DNA from: Stomorhina lunata
Lineage: Eukaryota > Arthropoda > Insecta > Diptera > Rhiniidae
Reading direction: 5' to 3'
DNA: 64,000 nucleotides
Assembly (NCBI GenBank): GCA_933228675.1
Contig: OW121743.1
Span: 82,458,759 to 82,522,758 of the forward strand
Positions 37,328-49,242 of this stretch are shown in pieces; the stretch's first letter is position 1, and each line of letters begins with the position of its first letter. A program made the translations under genes and the position numbers. Under the pieces are notes generated by a model, which was not told the origin of the DNA, searched no databases, and was given only the letters and a program-made list of their open reading frames with translations.

Positions 37328-38302
37328 ATGAATTTACATCATAATCCACATAACGATGATGAATGTGACAATTCAATATCATCACAAAAACAACAACAGC
37401 AAAAGCAGCAACAAAATGATGGCAAGAGAATGTGCAGTGACCGAGAAAAGGCAGACAATGGGTCACAGCAACCAAGTGATAGTAGTCGAACACAATTTAG
37501 CCAAACGAAATTTATAACAATGTCAAAGCCAACAACGAGCAACACGACATTTGCAGAAGCTACAACATCAGCAACAATTAAATTATTAACTAATACCTGC
37601 CCCTTAGTAAGAGATGAACGACAACGACATGACCAGCATCAACAGCAACATCAACATGTTCAAACATTACAAAAGTGGTTGGAACGGCCACGGGGGCAGA
37701 CGCTTAAACATAAAGTGAATCATCATCATAATGATAATGCACCAGTGATATGGAATTTACTAAGTAACAAAATGTTCAAATTACAAAATGTCTGTAAATA
37801 TTTCCTAGTGATGTTTGTCGTGATATTAACAAGTTTTCCAGCTGCCACCGTTATGGCTTTGCCCAGTCTACAGGACACAAATTCAACTAACAATATTTCA
37901 CCTCCTCCTACTCTATCTCCTTCTTCTGCTCTTCCGGTTTATAAAACTGATCAAATTGCCACAATTAGTCAAAGTGTAAATAGTACTAATAGTAATTACA
38001 GCAGCAACAACGATACCGCAAAAAATTCGGCTGTTAAATTAATTTTAAATGATTACAGCGATGCCTTTTTGCAAATGTTGCCCATGACGGACGAGGAGTC
38101 GTCGGCATCTGCTGCAAATCATTTGCTTGAAATGGAACCGGGTGTTTCGGTGTTACATGATAATCTTTTAGATAGTTTTCGTGGTACCCACAGTTTGCCC
38201 CGCCAACCCATGTATACAAATGAATTTGCTGTTCATATACCGGCTGGCAAGGATATGGCTGATTTGATTGCTGATAAATATGGTTTTATCAATATGGGTC
38301 AG
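37328..38302 (+). CDS. Furin-like proprotein convertase, N-terminal coding exon (partial; probably a Fur2-type gene)
   Basis: Furin-family proteases (subtilisin/kexin type) cleave precursor proteins after dibasic sites in the late secretory pathway. The exon encodes 325 residues. Residues 1-150 are a polar, low-complexity extension (Q-rich at 20-29, Q/H-rich at 98-111). Residues 158-178 (start YFLVMFVVIL) are hydrophobic and would act as signal peptide or signal anchor. A Ser/Asn-rich lumenal linker follows with N-x-S/T sequons near 185, 189, 218, 223 and 228. Residues 296-325 (YTNEFAVHIPAGKDMADLIA, then DKYGFINMGQ) match the start of the furin prodomain: aromatic-A-V-x-I-P-x-G, then H/Y-G-F-x-N-x-G-Q. 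An in-frame TAA at 37319-37321 limits the ORF upstream. The exon ends at CAG|GTGAGT in phase 0, and the six codons read beyond it are intron. Drosophila has two such genes, both with long N-terminal extensions. As I remember Fur1 the prodomain differs here, so I lean to Fur2, but this is not settled. Confidence 0.85.
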
Positions 38303-38308
38303 GTGAGT
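38300..38308 (+). other. 5' splice donor of the furin-like exon
   Basis: CAG|GTGAGT, an exact consensus donor, falls directly after the Gln codon that ends the conserved GFINMGQ stretch. Exon length from the ATG is 975 bases, so the intron is phase 0. Reading on gives only six more codons before a stop, and similarity to the family ends exactly here. Confidence 0.85.
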
Positions 38309-38364
38309 GAAGACAATATTTGATTTTGCAACAAAAATATATACGTATTATATTTAATTTTATA

Positions 38365-38506
38365 AAGCCTAAAAGTATGCAAGAGTATTTGTATTTTCAA
38401 AACCCTAAAAGATAACCCAAATTTTTAATTATATTTTGCATAAAAGTGGACAACAATTTTATATTTGAAATACGTTTTGATTTTATAAAGCCTGAAAGCA
38501 TGCAAC
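38365..38506 (-). promoter_or_regulatory. Two Su(Hw)-like motifs just inside the intron
   Basis: Minus strand: CTTGCATACTTTTAGGC (core 38368-38380) and TGTTGCATGCTTTCAGGC (core 38491-38503). Both are preceded on the plus strand by TTTTATAAAGCC, so this pair probably arose by local duplication. They begin 66 bases past the splice donor. Confidence 0.5.
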
Positions 38507-38559
38507 ATTTTTCATGTTTTTAAAATCCCAAGCGATACAATGAATATTAAAAATTTACT

Positions 38560-39418
38560 TTTCAAATGAAAATTTTAAAAAAATTTTAGAAAAATTCACT
38601 TTACAAATTTTTAAAAATGCACTTTTTAAAGGAATTTTGAAAAAATTCACTTTTGAAATAAAATTTTTCAAAAACTCACTTTTTAAGAGAATTTCACTTT
38701 TTAACTTAATTTTTAAACAAATATTTTTTAATGGAATTTTTTAAAAATTTACTTTTAGGGAATTTTTTAAGAATTTACTTTTAGGAAATGTTTCAAAAAT
38801 TTACTTTTTAAAGAAAATTTTTTAAAAATTTACTTTTTAAAGGAAATTTTTCAAAAATTTACTTTTTAAAGGAAATTTTTCAAAAATTTACTTTTTATAG
38901 GAAATTTTCAAAAATTTACTTTTTATAGGAAATTTTCAAAAATTTACTTTTTATAGGAAATTTTCAAAAATTTACTTTTAATAGGAAATTTTCAAAAATT
39001 TACTTTTTATAGAAAATTTTTCAAAAATTTAATTTTTATAGGAAATTTTTCAAAAATTTCCTTTTTATAGGATATTTTTCAAAAATTTACTTTTTATAGG
39101 AAATTTTTCAAAAATTTACTTTTGAAAGGAAATTTTTCAAAAATTTACTTTTTAAAGGAAGTTTTTCAAAAAATTACTTTTCAAAGAAAATTTTTCAAAA
39201 ATTTACTTTTTAAAGGAAATTTTTCAAAAATTTACTTTCGAAAGGAAATTTTTCAAAAAATTACTTTTAAAGGAAATTTTTCAAAAATTTACTTTTTAAA
39301 GGTAATTTTTTAAACATTTACTTTTTAAAGGAAAGTCTTCAAAAATTTACTTTTTTAAGGAAATTTTTCAAAAATTTACTTTTAAAGGAAATTTTTCAAA
39401 AATTTACTTTTTAAAGGA
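38560..39418 (+). repeat. Minisatellite L, about 29-bp unit
   Basis: Units are ATTTTTCAAAAATTTACTTT plus TTAAAGGAA, with TTATAGGAA variants in the middle. It abuts the 12-bp satellite without a gap. The same pair of arrays, in the same order and orientation, recurs at 42205-44375. Confidence 0.9.
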
Positions 39419-40130
39419 CTAACCATAGACGAAGACATAGACTAAGACATTGACTAAGACATTGACTAAGACATAGACTAAGACATAGATTAAGACATAG
39501 ATTAAGACATAGACTAAGACATAGACTAAGACATAGACTAAGACATAGACTAAGACATAGACTAAGACATAGACTTAGACATAGACTAAGACATAGACTA
39601 AGACATAGACAAAGACATAGACTAAGATATAGACTAAGACATAGACTAAGACATAGACTAAGACATAGACTAAGACATAGACTAAGACATAGACTAAGAC
39701 ATAGACTAAGACATAGATTAAGACATAGACTAAGACATAGACTAAGACATAGACTAAGACATAGACTAAGACATAGACTAAGACATAGACTAAGACATAG
39801 ACTAAGACATAGACTAAGACATAGACTAAGACATAGACTAAGACATAGACTAAGACATAGACTAAGACATAGACTAAGACATAGACTAAGACATAGACTA
39901 AGACATAGACTAAGACATAGACTAAAACATAAACTAAGACATAGACTAAGACACAGACTAAGACATGGACCACGACATAGACTAAGACATAAATTAAGAC
40001 ATAGACTAAGACATAGACTAAGACAGACGTAGACTAAGACATAGACAAAGAGAAAGACTAAGACATAGGCTTACACATAAACTAAAACATAGACTAAAGC
40101 ATTGACTAAGACATAGACTTACACTTAGAC
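39419..40130 (+). repeat. 12-bp satellite (AAGACATAGACT)n, first array, about 57 units
   Basis: Regular from about 39490 to 39950, with single-base variants (TTGACT, TAGATT) at both edges. The 132-codon V/L/Y frame on the minus strand is a product of the 12-bp period. Confidence 0.97.
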
Positions 40131-40199
40131 GTAAATCTTAAACTTATGAACGATTAAGACCTAAACCCATTGATTTAGACAAAGAAATTTTAATTTTGT

Positions 40200-41117
40200 A
40201 ACCCTAAAAGTAGGCAACATTTTTAAAACCCTAGTTTTTATAATGTAACCCTTAAAATAGGCAACATTTTTTAAACCCCAGTGATGTGCAATATTGTTAC
40301 AATGGGCATTTATCTACGACGAATATACACAATTCAAAATATTTCTTTATAACCTAACTTTATTACTTAGTTCTACAATTATTTACTTTAACTTTTATAA
40401 CACTCATCTTATATTCAATTAAAGTTTCACATATTATTCTTAAAATCCTACTCCCCCTGTCACCTCAACACAAGCTACAATATATCCTATCACTTCTCTA
40501 GTATTTCAGTAGAAATGTAAATAATTGCTTGAAGAAAAAGTTTTTCTTTAAAATTGATAAAAATCCAGTAAAGACAATTTAATATTTCTGCAAACACTTT
40601 TAGCAATTCAATTCAATTTTTTTGGTCTTATTTTTACCATAATAAATTTTCCACTTTTAACACTAACTCTTATGTGAAAACACAAACGCATACAGATGCA
40701 TAAAGCAAACATTTCAAAAACAAACACATGCATCCTTTGTGCCCCCATACCGATACATTCGAAAATACAACAAAAGAATTTTATAACATTTATGCCATAC
40801 CATTTACTGTTACGTATGTATAAGTGGAACTAGACTGTACATTGACATGCTCTCATACTTTTCTCATATTTTATTCCCCAAACAATTGATATGGTTATGT
40901 GACTGGGTGTATTTTTTTGTTTAAGCGAAATGTGGAAGAATAACTTTGCCATGGAATTAGAGTGCATATGAGTTGATGACAGGGATGGAAGAGGCAATAG
41001 TATTTAAGAATTTAGTTTTAAATTAAAATCTTGCAAAGCCTTATATGATATACAGAATATGTAAGAACCTGAAGGTATGCAACAGTTATCTAAAATCTGA
41101 AATCCTAGAGGATATGC
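40200..41117 (-). promoter_or_regulatory. Four Su(Hw)-like motifs in two close pairs
   Basis: All read on the minus strand: TGTTGCCTACTTTTAGGG (core 40203-40215), TGTTGCCTATTTTAAGGG (40250-40262), TGTTGCATACCTTCAGG (41068-41080), CTTGCATATCCTCTAGG (41104-41117). The third satisfies YRYTGCATAYYY fully, and the first two have GCCTA in place of GCATA. A weaker TGCCTACTTAGAGG is at 41229-41241. Confidence 0.45.
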
Positions 41118-42132
41118 AAGAGTTTTTAAACTCTACAGACGAGAAAATGCATTATTTTATTTTTTCTTTTTTCTAAATTTATTTTTCAAAAACATTGACT
41201 TTTTTAAATGACTTTCCATCTAATGACGCCTCTAAGTAGGCACTGGTTTCATAATGTTAAGAATAATATACTTTTACCACGGTTTTGTTACTTTTGTCTT
41301 CAAGAACATAATTTTTTATCAATAAACCTTGAAATATTCTTCAATTTTGTCACATTTTAAATTAAAATTTTACTAATTCACTAAACCCTGATCTGTGTCT
41401 CTAGCCACAGCCACAGTAAAAGTGTGATTTTATTTCTATCGCAAATGGATTCGACTGTAAAAAATTATATAAATTTTGTTTCCTTTGTCATTTTTGTAAT
41501 AGATATAAAATAAATTTACTGCATTTACACTCATATGATTGAAAAGTTGAAGAACAAAGAACAAAAAAAAAACATCTTCTTGGAAAAATATCACAAAAAT
41601 ATAAACGAAAAATAAACATAACTTTAACAGCCACACAAGTGTTAAAGTTATCAAAGAATACAACAATAATTTTTGCCAGGAAGTGCAAAGAAATGTAAGT
41701 AAGATCTCTCTAAAGGATATGATTTTCAGTTTCTTCTGACTGACAAAGTTATAAATCAATAAAGAAAAATGTTGAAGGATATGAGATAATACTTGTACAA
41801 TATTTTTAAATGTTTGGGAATTGTGTAAAAAATATGTCCTAGTAAGAAAATGTGGATAGCATTTCTAAGAAATTGCAAATTCCTTGCATCAATCATTAGG
41901 GTTTAAAGAAACAACATAAAAAACGTGACTCCATTAAGGTTTATGTCATAAACGAAAATTCTCACTGGTTTTTAAATAACTAAGCTCCATAGAATAGGCA
42001 ATACATTTTATGATTTGAAAATTATAACATTTTATAGTTGTACCATCATATAATTACAATATTTTTAAAGTATTCCTTCTTTAAGATAAATTGAATCATA
42101 ATTTTCAGAGAAAATCCGATGGATTTCTTTTA

Positions 42133-42152
42133 ACGCCTTCAAGTATGCAGCA
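42133..42152 (-). promoter_or_regulatory. Su(Hw)-like motif, full consensus
   Basis: Minus-strand TGCTGCATACTTGAAGG (core 42136-42148). With its flank (CATTTTTCAT) it parallels the site at 38491 relative to the start of the minisatellite, suggesting it was duplicated with the arrays. Confidence 0.5.
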
Positions 42153-42204
42153 TTTTTCATATTCTTTAACAGAATATATTTTATTAACAATAACAATTTA
42201 ATTT

Positions 42205-42900
42205 TAAGTCAAATTTTCACTTTTTAAAGGTAATTTTTCAAAAATTCACTTCTTGACGGGAATTTTTCAAAAATTCACTTTTTTAAGCAAATTTTTAAAA
42301 AATTCACTTATTAAAGAAAAATTTTTAAAAATTCAATTTTAATGGCAATTTTTCAAAAATTCACATTTTAAATGAAATTTTTCAAAAATTCACCATTTAA
42401 AGGAAATTTTTCAAAAATTCACTTTAAAGGGAATTTTTCAAAAATTCACTTTAAAGGGAATTTTTCAAAAATTTAATTTTTTAAGAAATTTTTCAGAAAT
42501 ATACATTTAAAGTGAAATTTTTTTTTTTTTAATTTTTCAAAAATTAACTATTTAATGGAAATTTTTAAAAATTCATTTTTTAAAGGGCATTTTCCAAAAA
42601 AAAGTTTTTAAGGAATTTTTCAGAAATTTACTTTTTAAATGAAATTTTTCAAAAACTAGTTTTTAAAGGGAAATTTTTATTTTTTAAGGAAATTTTTAAG
42701 AAATTAATTTTTGAAGAGAATTTTTCAAAAATTAATTTCTAAAAGGAATTTTTCAAAAATTTACTTTTTTAAGAAATTTTTTCAAAAATTTAATTTTTAA
42801 ATGGAATTTTTCCAAAAATTCACCTTTTTAGGGAATTTTTAAAAATTCACTTTTTATTTTTTTTTTTTAAAGGAATTTTTCAAAAATTCACATAAACAAA
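42205..42900 (+). repeat. Minisatellite M, second copy of the 29-bp L family
   Basis: Same unit as 38560-39418 (TTTTTCAAAAATTCACTTTT, AAAGGAA) but with TTCACT in place of TTTACT in many units and much more degenerate. It leads directly into the second 12-bp satellite array. Confidence 0.85.
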
Positions 42901-42905
42901 AAAAA

Positions 42906-44375
42906 TTCTAAGACATAGACTAACACATAGACTAAGACATAGACTAAGACATAGACTAAGACATAGACTAAGACTTAGACTTAGACTAAGACATAGACTA
43001 AGACATAGACTAAGACATAGACTAAGACATAGACTAAGACATAGACTAAGACATAGACTAAGACATAGACTAAGACATAGACTAAGACATAGACTAAGAC
43101 ATAGACTAAGACATAGACTAAGACATAGACTAAGACATAGACTAAGACATAGACTAAGACATAGACTAAGACATAGACTAAGACATAGACTAAGACATAG
43201 ACTAAGACATAGACTAAGACATAGACTAAGACATAGACTAAGACATAGACTAAGACATAGACTAAGACATAGACTAAGACATAGACTAAGACATAGACTA
43301 AGACATAGACTAAGACATAGACTAAGACATAGACTAAGACATAGACTAAGACATAGACTAAGACATAGACTAAGACATAGACTAAGACATAGACTAAGAC
43401 ATAGACTAAGACATAGACTAAGACATAGACTAAGACATAGACTAAGACATAGACTAAGACATAGACTAAGAAATAGACTAAGACATAGACTAAGACATAG
43501 ACTAAGACATAGACTAAGACATAGACTAAGACATAGACTAAGACATAGACTAAGACATAGACTAAGACATAGACTAAGACATAGACTAAGACATAGACTA
43601 AGACATAGACTAAGATATAGACTAAGACATAGACTAAGACATAGACTAAGACATAGACTAAGACATAGACTAAGACATAGACTAAGACATAGACTAAGAC
43701 ATAGACTAAGACATAGACTAAGACATAGACTAAGACATAGACTAAGACATAGACTAAGACATAGACTAAGACATAGACTAAGACATAGACTAAGACATAG
43801 ACTAAGACATAGACTAAGACATAGACTAAGACATAGACTAAGACATAGACTAAGACATAGACTAAGACATAGACTAAGACATAGACTAAGACATAGACTA
43901 AGACATAGACTAAGACATAGACTAAGACATAGACTAAGACATAGACTAAGACATAGACTAAGACATAGACTAAGACATAGACTAAGACATAGACTAAGAC
44001 ATAGACTAAGACATAGACTAAGACATAGACTAAGACATAGACTAAGACATAGACTAAGACATAGACTAAGACATAGACTAAGACATAGACTAAGACATAG
44101 ACTAAGACATAGACTAAGACATAGACTAAGACATAGACTAAGACATAGACTAAGACATAGACTAAGACATAGACTAAGACATAGACTAAGACATAGACTA
44201 AGACATAGACTAAGACATAGACTTAGAAATAGACTAAGACATAGACTAAGACATAGATTAAGACATAGACTAAGACATAGACTAAGACATAGACATAGAC
44301 TAAGACATGGACTAAGACATAGACTAAGACATAGATTAAGATATAGACTAAGACTAAGACATAGACTAAGATATA
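42906..44375 (+). repeat. 12-bp satellite (AAGACATAGACT)n, second array, about 122 units
   Basis: Almost invariant from about 42980 to 44215, with variants clustered at both ends. It is more than twice as long and more homogeneous than the first array, implying later expansion. Confidence 0.97.
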
Positions 44376-46020
44376 TATTTATCCCACATTGGAAAACATT
44401 ATCTACGTCATATAATCTGAATGAATAACAGTTAACCTTTTATTGCATAGTTTAAGGAGATTTGTAAAACCAATCGAATTGAATCGAGATATTGATTAAC
44501 TCTAAATTTCCGATAAGAATTTTCGTATACTTAAACATTAGATTTTAATTGACCTAAATCAATCTCAATAGTCCTAATAATCAAGATAAAATTCGTGAAA
44601 AAAAAATATTACTTATTTTGAGTGCCCTAAAGTATACACTAAAATTTTCTCCTAATTTTTCTGCTTTCGTTTGATGTAGAATGCGGTAAATTAGTTCCAA
44701 AATAGAAAAGTAATAATATTCTCTTAATATTAATGAATGTTTGTATCTTATTACTAAAGCATACTTTTAGGCTTAAAAAATATAACTTTTTCTATTGTTC
44801 AAAATATTCCTACAAAAATCTTTAAATATTCTAAAATTTTCAAATATGAACTTAAATATATTTTTTTAAGTTATAAAACCAAGCATTCAAGAATAAGGAC
44901 ACATATTTAGAACAAAAAAATATTCTAGCAGTTTCATAGAGACCCATAGGATGCATTCATGCAAATCAAAAATATTTACGATATAAGAAAAAAAATTCCA
45001 ATGTTTCATAATTAAAACTGTCACAATGTTAAGGATTCGAAAATGAAAATTATGCATGAGTTCATTGTTTGTTTTAACTTTTTATTTTTGCCGAATAAAA
45101 CTTAACTCTCTATGACACCCACAAAAATACAATAAAACTTAAACTTGCCTAGTCAGACATTGAGAGACAGGCAACCAAGTAATATGTCACAAGTAAAAAA
45201 AAATATAAATTTACATTACGTTTATATAGATAAGGGGGGGGGGGGGGTGGGGATTTTTGCGTGACCTACAAAGCGAAAGGATATAACTGAGATAATATTT
45301 TACAGATTTGTTTTTCATTAATTTTGGGGTTTTCGACTAGATTTTTTTAATAAAAAGAAATTTTTGATTTTTAGTTTTTATTTGTAAGATCCTTTTACAT
45401 TTTTGGAGACGACATGTAAACTGACTTTATTTTATATTTCATATGTGTGATTGTGTAAAAGTTTCGAACTGTATAATGAAAAAGTGTTTATGCATATAAA
45501 TATGCAACACTTCCGTTACATTAATCCAGCAGAAGCTAGAAGCTGCCATTTTTATATAGAAGAGAAATTTACCCTTGTCTTCCATACTATCCTTTTCAGA
45601 AAGGATATTTGGCTTTTACAACATAAATTTAGAACTTCACATAAACAATAATAATAAAAAAAATATTCGAAATTTTCTAAAATATTGTCTTGGGTTTTTA
45701 TATAGTTATTTTTTTTATTTTTTTGGAAAAAAGGATAACCAACATTATGTTTGCTTGTATGTATGTATATATAGAAAGTTTATGTGCAAATGCATATAAA
45801 CATGCATAATATTTAATTACATTTCCTTTACATATAAATTTACAACAAATGTTTTCTGGAAATGTTTTTTAATTTTAATAAAAGATTTAAGGAATTTGAA
45901 TTTTGAATTAAAAGTTACTAACACATACATATGGAAATTTAAATACAGAGACTGCGAAGGGAAACAGCAAGTGAATAAGTGCATGAGTCTGCAAGGATAG
46001 TAAAGTAGCATTTTTGTAAT
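44376..46020. other. AT-rich DNA with a long G run; no gene recognised
   Basis: A run of 14 G followed by TGGGG (45234-45252) stands out against the AT-rich background and may form a G-quadruplex or be an assembly problem. Short frames at 45451-45799 lack any family resemblance. Confidence 0.45.
44755..44772 (+). promoter_or_regulatory. Su(Hw)-like motif
   Basis: TAAAGCATACTTTTAGGC. All 13 core bases match (44759-44771), with AGCATAC rather than TTGCATAC. Confidence 0.45.
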
Positions 46021-46026
46021 AATATA

Positions 46027-46170
46027 GTCGCATAGTGGTTCAGAATCGGCTACTACAAATATTTGGACAAGATTTTTCGGTTATCTTAGTTTTGATCTAT
46101 TTCCTTTCTGATGGCATACAAATTTTAAGAATCGATGCCAATAAAAATTGATTCTGAGCCACCGTGAGAC
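46027..46170. mobile_element. Small TIR element, 144 bp, imperfect 21-bp inverted ends
   Basis: GTCGCATAGTGGTTCAGAAT (from 46027) pairs with the inverse of the segment ending at 46170 (GTCTCACGGTGGCTCAGAAT) at about 17 of 21 positions. Inside there is no ORF. No clear target duplication was found, so it may be a MITE remnant or a chance palindrome. Confidence 0.45.
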
Positions 46171-46509
46171 TTTAATAAGAGTAGAGATTTCAGTATAATC
46201 ACTCAGGAGCCGAGCACCAATCAGCTTTTAAACATGTATTCATATACACAACACGAACTGTAATAAAATTCTTATAAGTGTGGGAAGAAAACTACAATAT
46301 TTTACTTAATCTTTTACTTGGTTTCAGAAAAGCCGGTCACGAAAGCTAGTTAAACCCACACCTCTGGCTCATCTCGTTGAACAAATCGAATCGCTTTAAA
46401 CAAGATTTTTAGTCTGCCAATGTCACCTAAGTCTCTTACGAAATAAGAGGTCAGTGTTAGACCCCCATTGTACGACACACAATGATATTTGTTCAAACAA
46501 CCACTTATT

Positions 46510-46812
46510 TTGGTTCAAATTCGTCGACTCCTTATAGTATCAGCCTTGGACCCCAATTTTTCACCTATTTTTCTTCTTAATTTACAATCCACAATTCTCA
46601 GCAGAATTTGATGAAACTCGACACACGTCTTACACTTTATCCAACAAAGAGTTCTACTAATTTTGGTTGAAATTCGTCCACTCTTTGGGTACCTGGTTTT
46701 GATCCCCATTTTTTCACTTATTTTTCTTTGCAGTTCTTAACAGAATTTGATGAAATTCGGCACGGATTTGCTTGAAATCCGTCCACTCCTAGGGTACCTG
46801 CCTTAGACTTAC
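46510..46812. repeat. Diverged tandem repeat (AATTTGATGAAACTCG family)
   Basis: Repeated blocks in order: AATTCGTCGACTCC / AATTCGTCCACTCT / AATCCGTCCACTCC, then GGTACCTG or AGTATCAG, CCCCAATTTTTCAC or CCCCATTTTTTCAC, CTATTTTTCTT, and CAGAATTTGATGAAACTCG or CAGAATTTGATGAAATTCG. About two and a half copies are present. A minus-strand frame through it is not credible as a gene. The family is not known to me, but its GC content marks it as foreign to the surrounding intron. Confidence 0.6.
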
Positions 46813-47254
46813 ACTTAAATGTAATTTGATTAAAAAGTTAAGCCTAAACTACTGCAACACTTTTTGCTTAAATTATGCTTAACAATTTAAAAGACTTTTT
46901 TTTAGAAAATTTTGAACTTAGTTCTACGATCAGAAAATTTCGGTGAATTTTTTTGGCTCAATCAGAAAAGACTTTTACCTTTCATGTGTTTATGAAATGA
47001 GCACCGAGTAAAACCCAGACAAATATGTTTATGTCCAAAGAAAAACGAAAACATTAAATTTTGTAGAGCTTTTCTGCAACAGAAATAACATAGGGCGTGC
47101 GGGGTAAGGACAAATATCGACCAGAAGCTGCTGATCAGGAAATTAAAGACAGACTAATTAGTCTAAAAGCTTTCGCTTTCGTATGTAATTAACCTGAGGC
47201 TAAATCACTGCATTAGATACCGATCGAAAACTTAGACTTTTAAGAAAATATTGT

Positions 47255-47270
47255 GTAACATACTTTAGGG
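47255..47270 (+). promoter_or_regulatory. Weak Su(Hw)-like motif
   Basis: GTAACATACTTTAGGG (core 47258-47270): ACATAC for GCATAC and a shorter T run. Confidence 0.3.
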
Positions 47271-47559
47271 ATTTTCAAAACAAAAACTAATTTTCAACTT
47301 TAATAAAATTTAATATCTAAACATATCCGTTTGTTAGTCAAAACATTTAGTTTAAAATAAAATTCTTTTACTATCAGGAAAATTTTTGACAAATAAGTTA
47401 TAATCACGGGCCGGCGCAAAGAGAACAGAACAAAAAAATATCGGCAGAGTTGCCGTTTTTTCTTATACTTTTTAATAAAAAAGGTATTTTTTGAATGTGT
47501 AGTTCTAACATTTTAATAACAAAAAGTTTTCAACTCCATTCTTTTTATATTTTTTTAAG

Positions 47560-48870
47560 AAATTTTTATATACAAACATTTTTTTTTAAGAAACTCTTCT
47601 ATAAAAATTTTTTTTATAAAAAATTTTTCTACCGAAAATTTTTTTATAAAAAATTTTTCTACCGAAAATTTTTTTATAAAAAATTTTTCTATCGAAAATT
47701 TTTTTATAGAAAATTTTCTTATCAGAAATTTTTCTTTAAAAAATTTCTTACAAAAGTTTTTCTATAGAAAATTTTTTTTATCAAAAATTTCTTACATAAA
47801 TTTTTTTATCAAAAATTTTTCTACAGAAAAATTTTTGTAAGAAATTTTTTATAGAAAAATTTCTGATAAAAAAATTTTCTATAAAAAAATTTTTCTATCG
47901 AAATTTTTTTTTCAAAAATTTTTCAATAGTAAATTTTTTTATTAAAATTTTTCTATAGAAAATTTCTTACAAAAATGTTTCTATAGAAAATTTTTTTATC
48001 TAAAATTTTTTTATCAAAAATTTTTCTATAAAAAATGTTTATATCAAAAATTTTTCTATAGAAAATTCTTTTATCAAAAATTTTTCTATAGAAAATTTTT
48101 TTATTAAAAATTTTTCTATAGAAAATTTTTTTATCAAAAATTTTTCTATCGGAAATTTTGTTATAGAAAATTTTTTCTATAGAAAATTTTTTTATCAAAA
48201 ATTTTTCTATAGTAAATTTTTTTATCAAAAATTTTTCTACAGAAATTTTTTTACTTAAAAAGAAGAGTATTCGCATCTGATCCCAAATCTGTTACATTCA
48301 TTTATTAATGTAACAGACCAATTTATTGATAAAAAGCCAAAAAATGTTTGCGGAGAAACCAAATTCCTCGTAGCGTTTCGATGGTTCCATCCATCTCTTC
48401 AGGAGGATTATGCCCAATTTAGATAGATCGATTTTTTTTTAATTTTTTTATCAAAAATTTTTCTATATTTTTTATCAAAAATTTTTCTATATTTTTTTAT
48501 CAAAAATTTTTCTACAGAAAATTTTTTTATTAAACATTTTTCTATATTGTTTTCATTTTTAAAAAAATTTATTATAGACAATTTTTCTGTAGAAAATTTT
48601 GTTATCAAAAATTTTTCTATATTTTTTTTATCAAAAATTTTTTTATAGTAAATTTTTTATCAAAAATTTTTCTGTGAAAAATTTTTTTTACCAAAAATTT
48701 TTCTATAGAAAATTTTTTTTATTAAAAATTTTTCTAAAGAAGATTTAAACATTTTTTTATAAAAAATTTTTATTTAGAAAATTTTTACCAAAAAAAAAAT
48801 ATTATTTCTATCGAACAATTTTCCAAAGTAAAATATTTATATTAAAAAATTTTCTATAAAAAAATTGTTG
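47560..48870 (+). repeat. Minisatellite O, about 30-bp unit, same family as A
   Basis: Units are TTTTTCTATAGAAAA plus TTTTTTTATCAAAAA, with CTACCGAAAA variants at 47620-47700. It is interrupted by the module at 48258-48432. F/Y/K-rich and K/I/F-rich frames on the two strands are caused by the period. Confidence 0.85.
48258..48432 (+). mobile_element. Palindromic module copy III (single arm)
   Basis: Starts AAGAAGAGTATTCGCATCTG and follows the left arm of copy II (7092-7272) with scattered substitutions and a short deletion (in GGTTGGTTAAGCC), through to CAATTTAGATAGATCGA. It keeps the CTGTTACATT/AATGTAACAG hairpin. A TGA in the frame that is open in copy II argues against coding. Confidence 0.75.
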
Positions 48871-49242
48871 GATCGAAAATATCTAAGAAATATACAAATC
48901 TAAAATTGTTTAATATTAGAATTTATTTATGTTTTGAAAACTATTTACAAAAAATATTTGCAATATTTACAAAAATATTCCCAATGTTTACAAAAATAAT
49001 AGTGTGGTGGCAACAATGTTCGAGATTATGTTTCGTTGTTCTCTCGAACCATGTATGTTGTTGCTATATATAGGATTTTGATTTGTTTCTTGCCTTTTTT
49101 GTCTTTGCTTTAACAAAGCGGCACCAACCAACCGTGTTAACATCCAAATTCCAACTGAATGATTTTAATACTATATTTACGAAAATTAAAAAAAATCATC
49201 GGCTTCTGGTGGCATGGGCTGCCTTCTCCTATTTATAATGTT

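Larger units (their letters stand above)
40131..42204. other. Unique DNA between the duplicated composite arrays
   Basis: No gene recognised; hydrophobic minus-strand frames at 41436-41759 have no domain. It contains a run of Su(Hw)-like motifs, listed separately. Confidence 0.5.
47399..49072. mobile_element. Foldback-like element, second copy (left arm and loop only)
   Basis: The left end (from TAATCACGGGCCGGCGCAAA, 47401) matches 1267-1335 closely, including AGAGAACAGAAC and GTTGCCGTTTTTT. A minisatellite of the same family follows (47560-48870), then the loop (about 48890-49072), which matches 1845-1960, including the GTTCGAGA/TCTCGAAC hairpin. The inverted right arm seen in the first copy is missing. 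A palindromic module (48258-48432) is inserted in the arm. Confidence 0.65.

Noticed and set aside
39575..39973. 132-codon [11 protein letters not shown]
   Set aside because: Direct product of the 12-bp satellite read on the minus strand.
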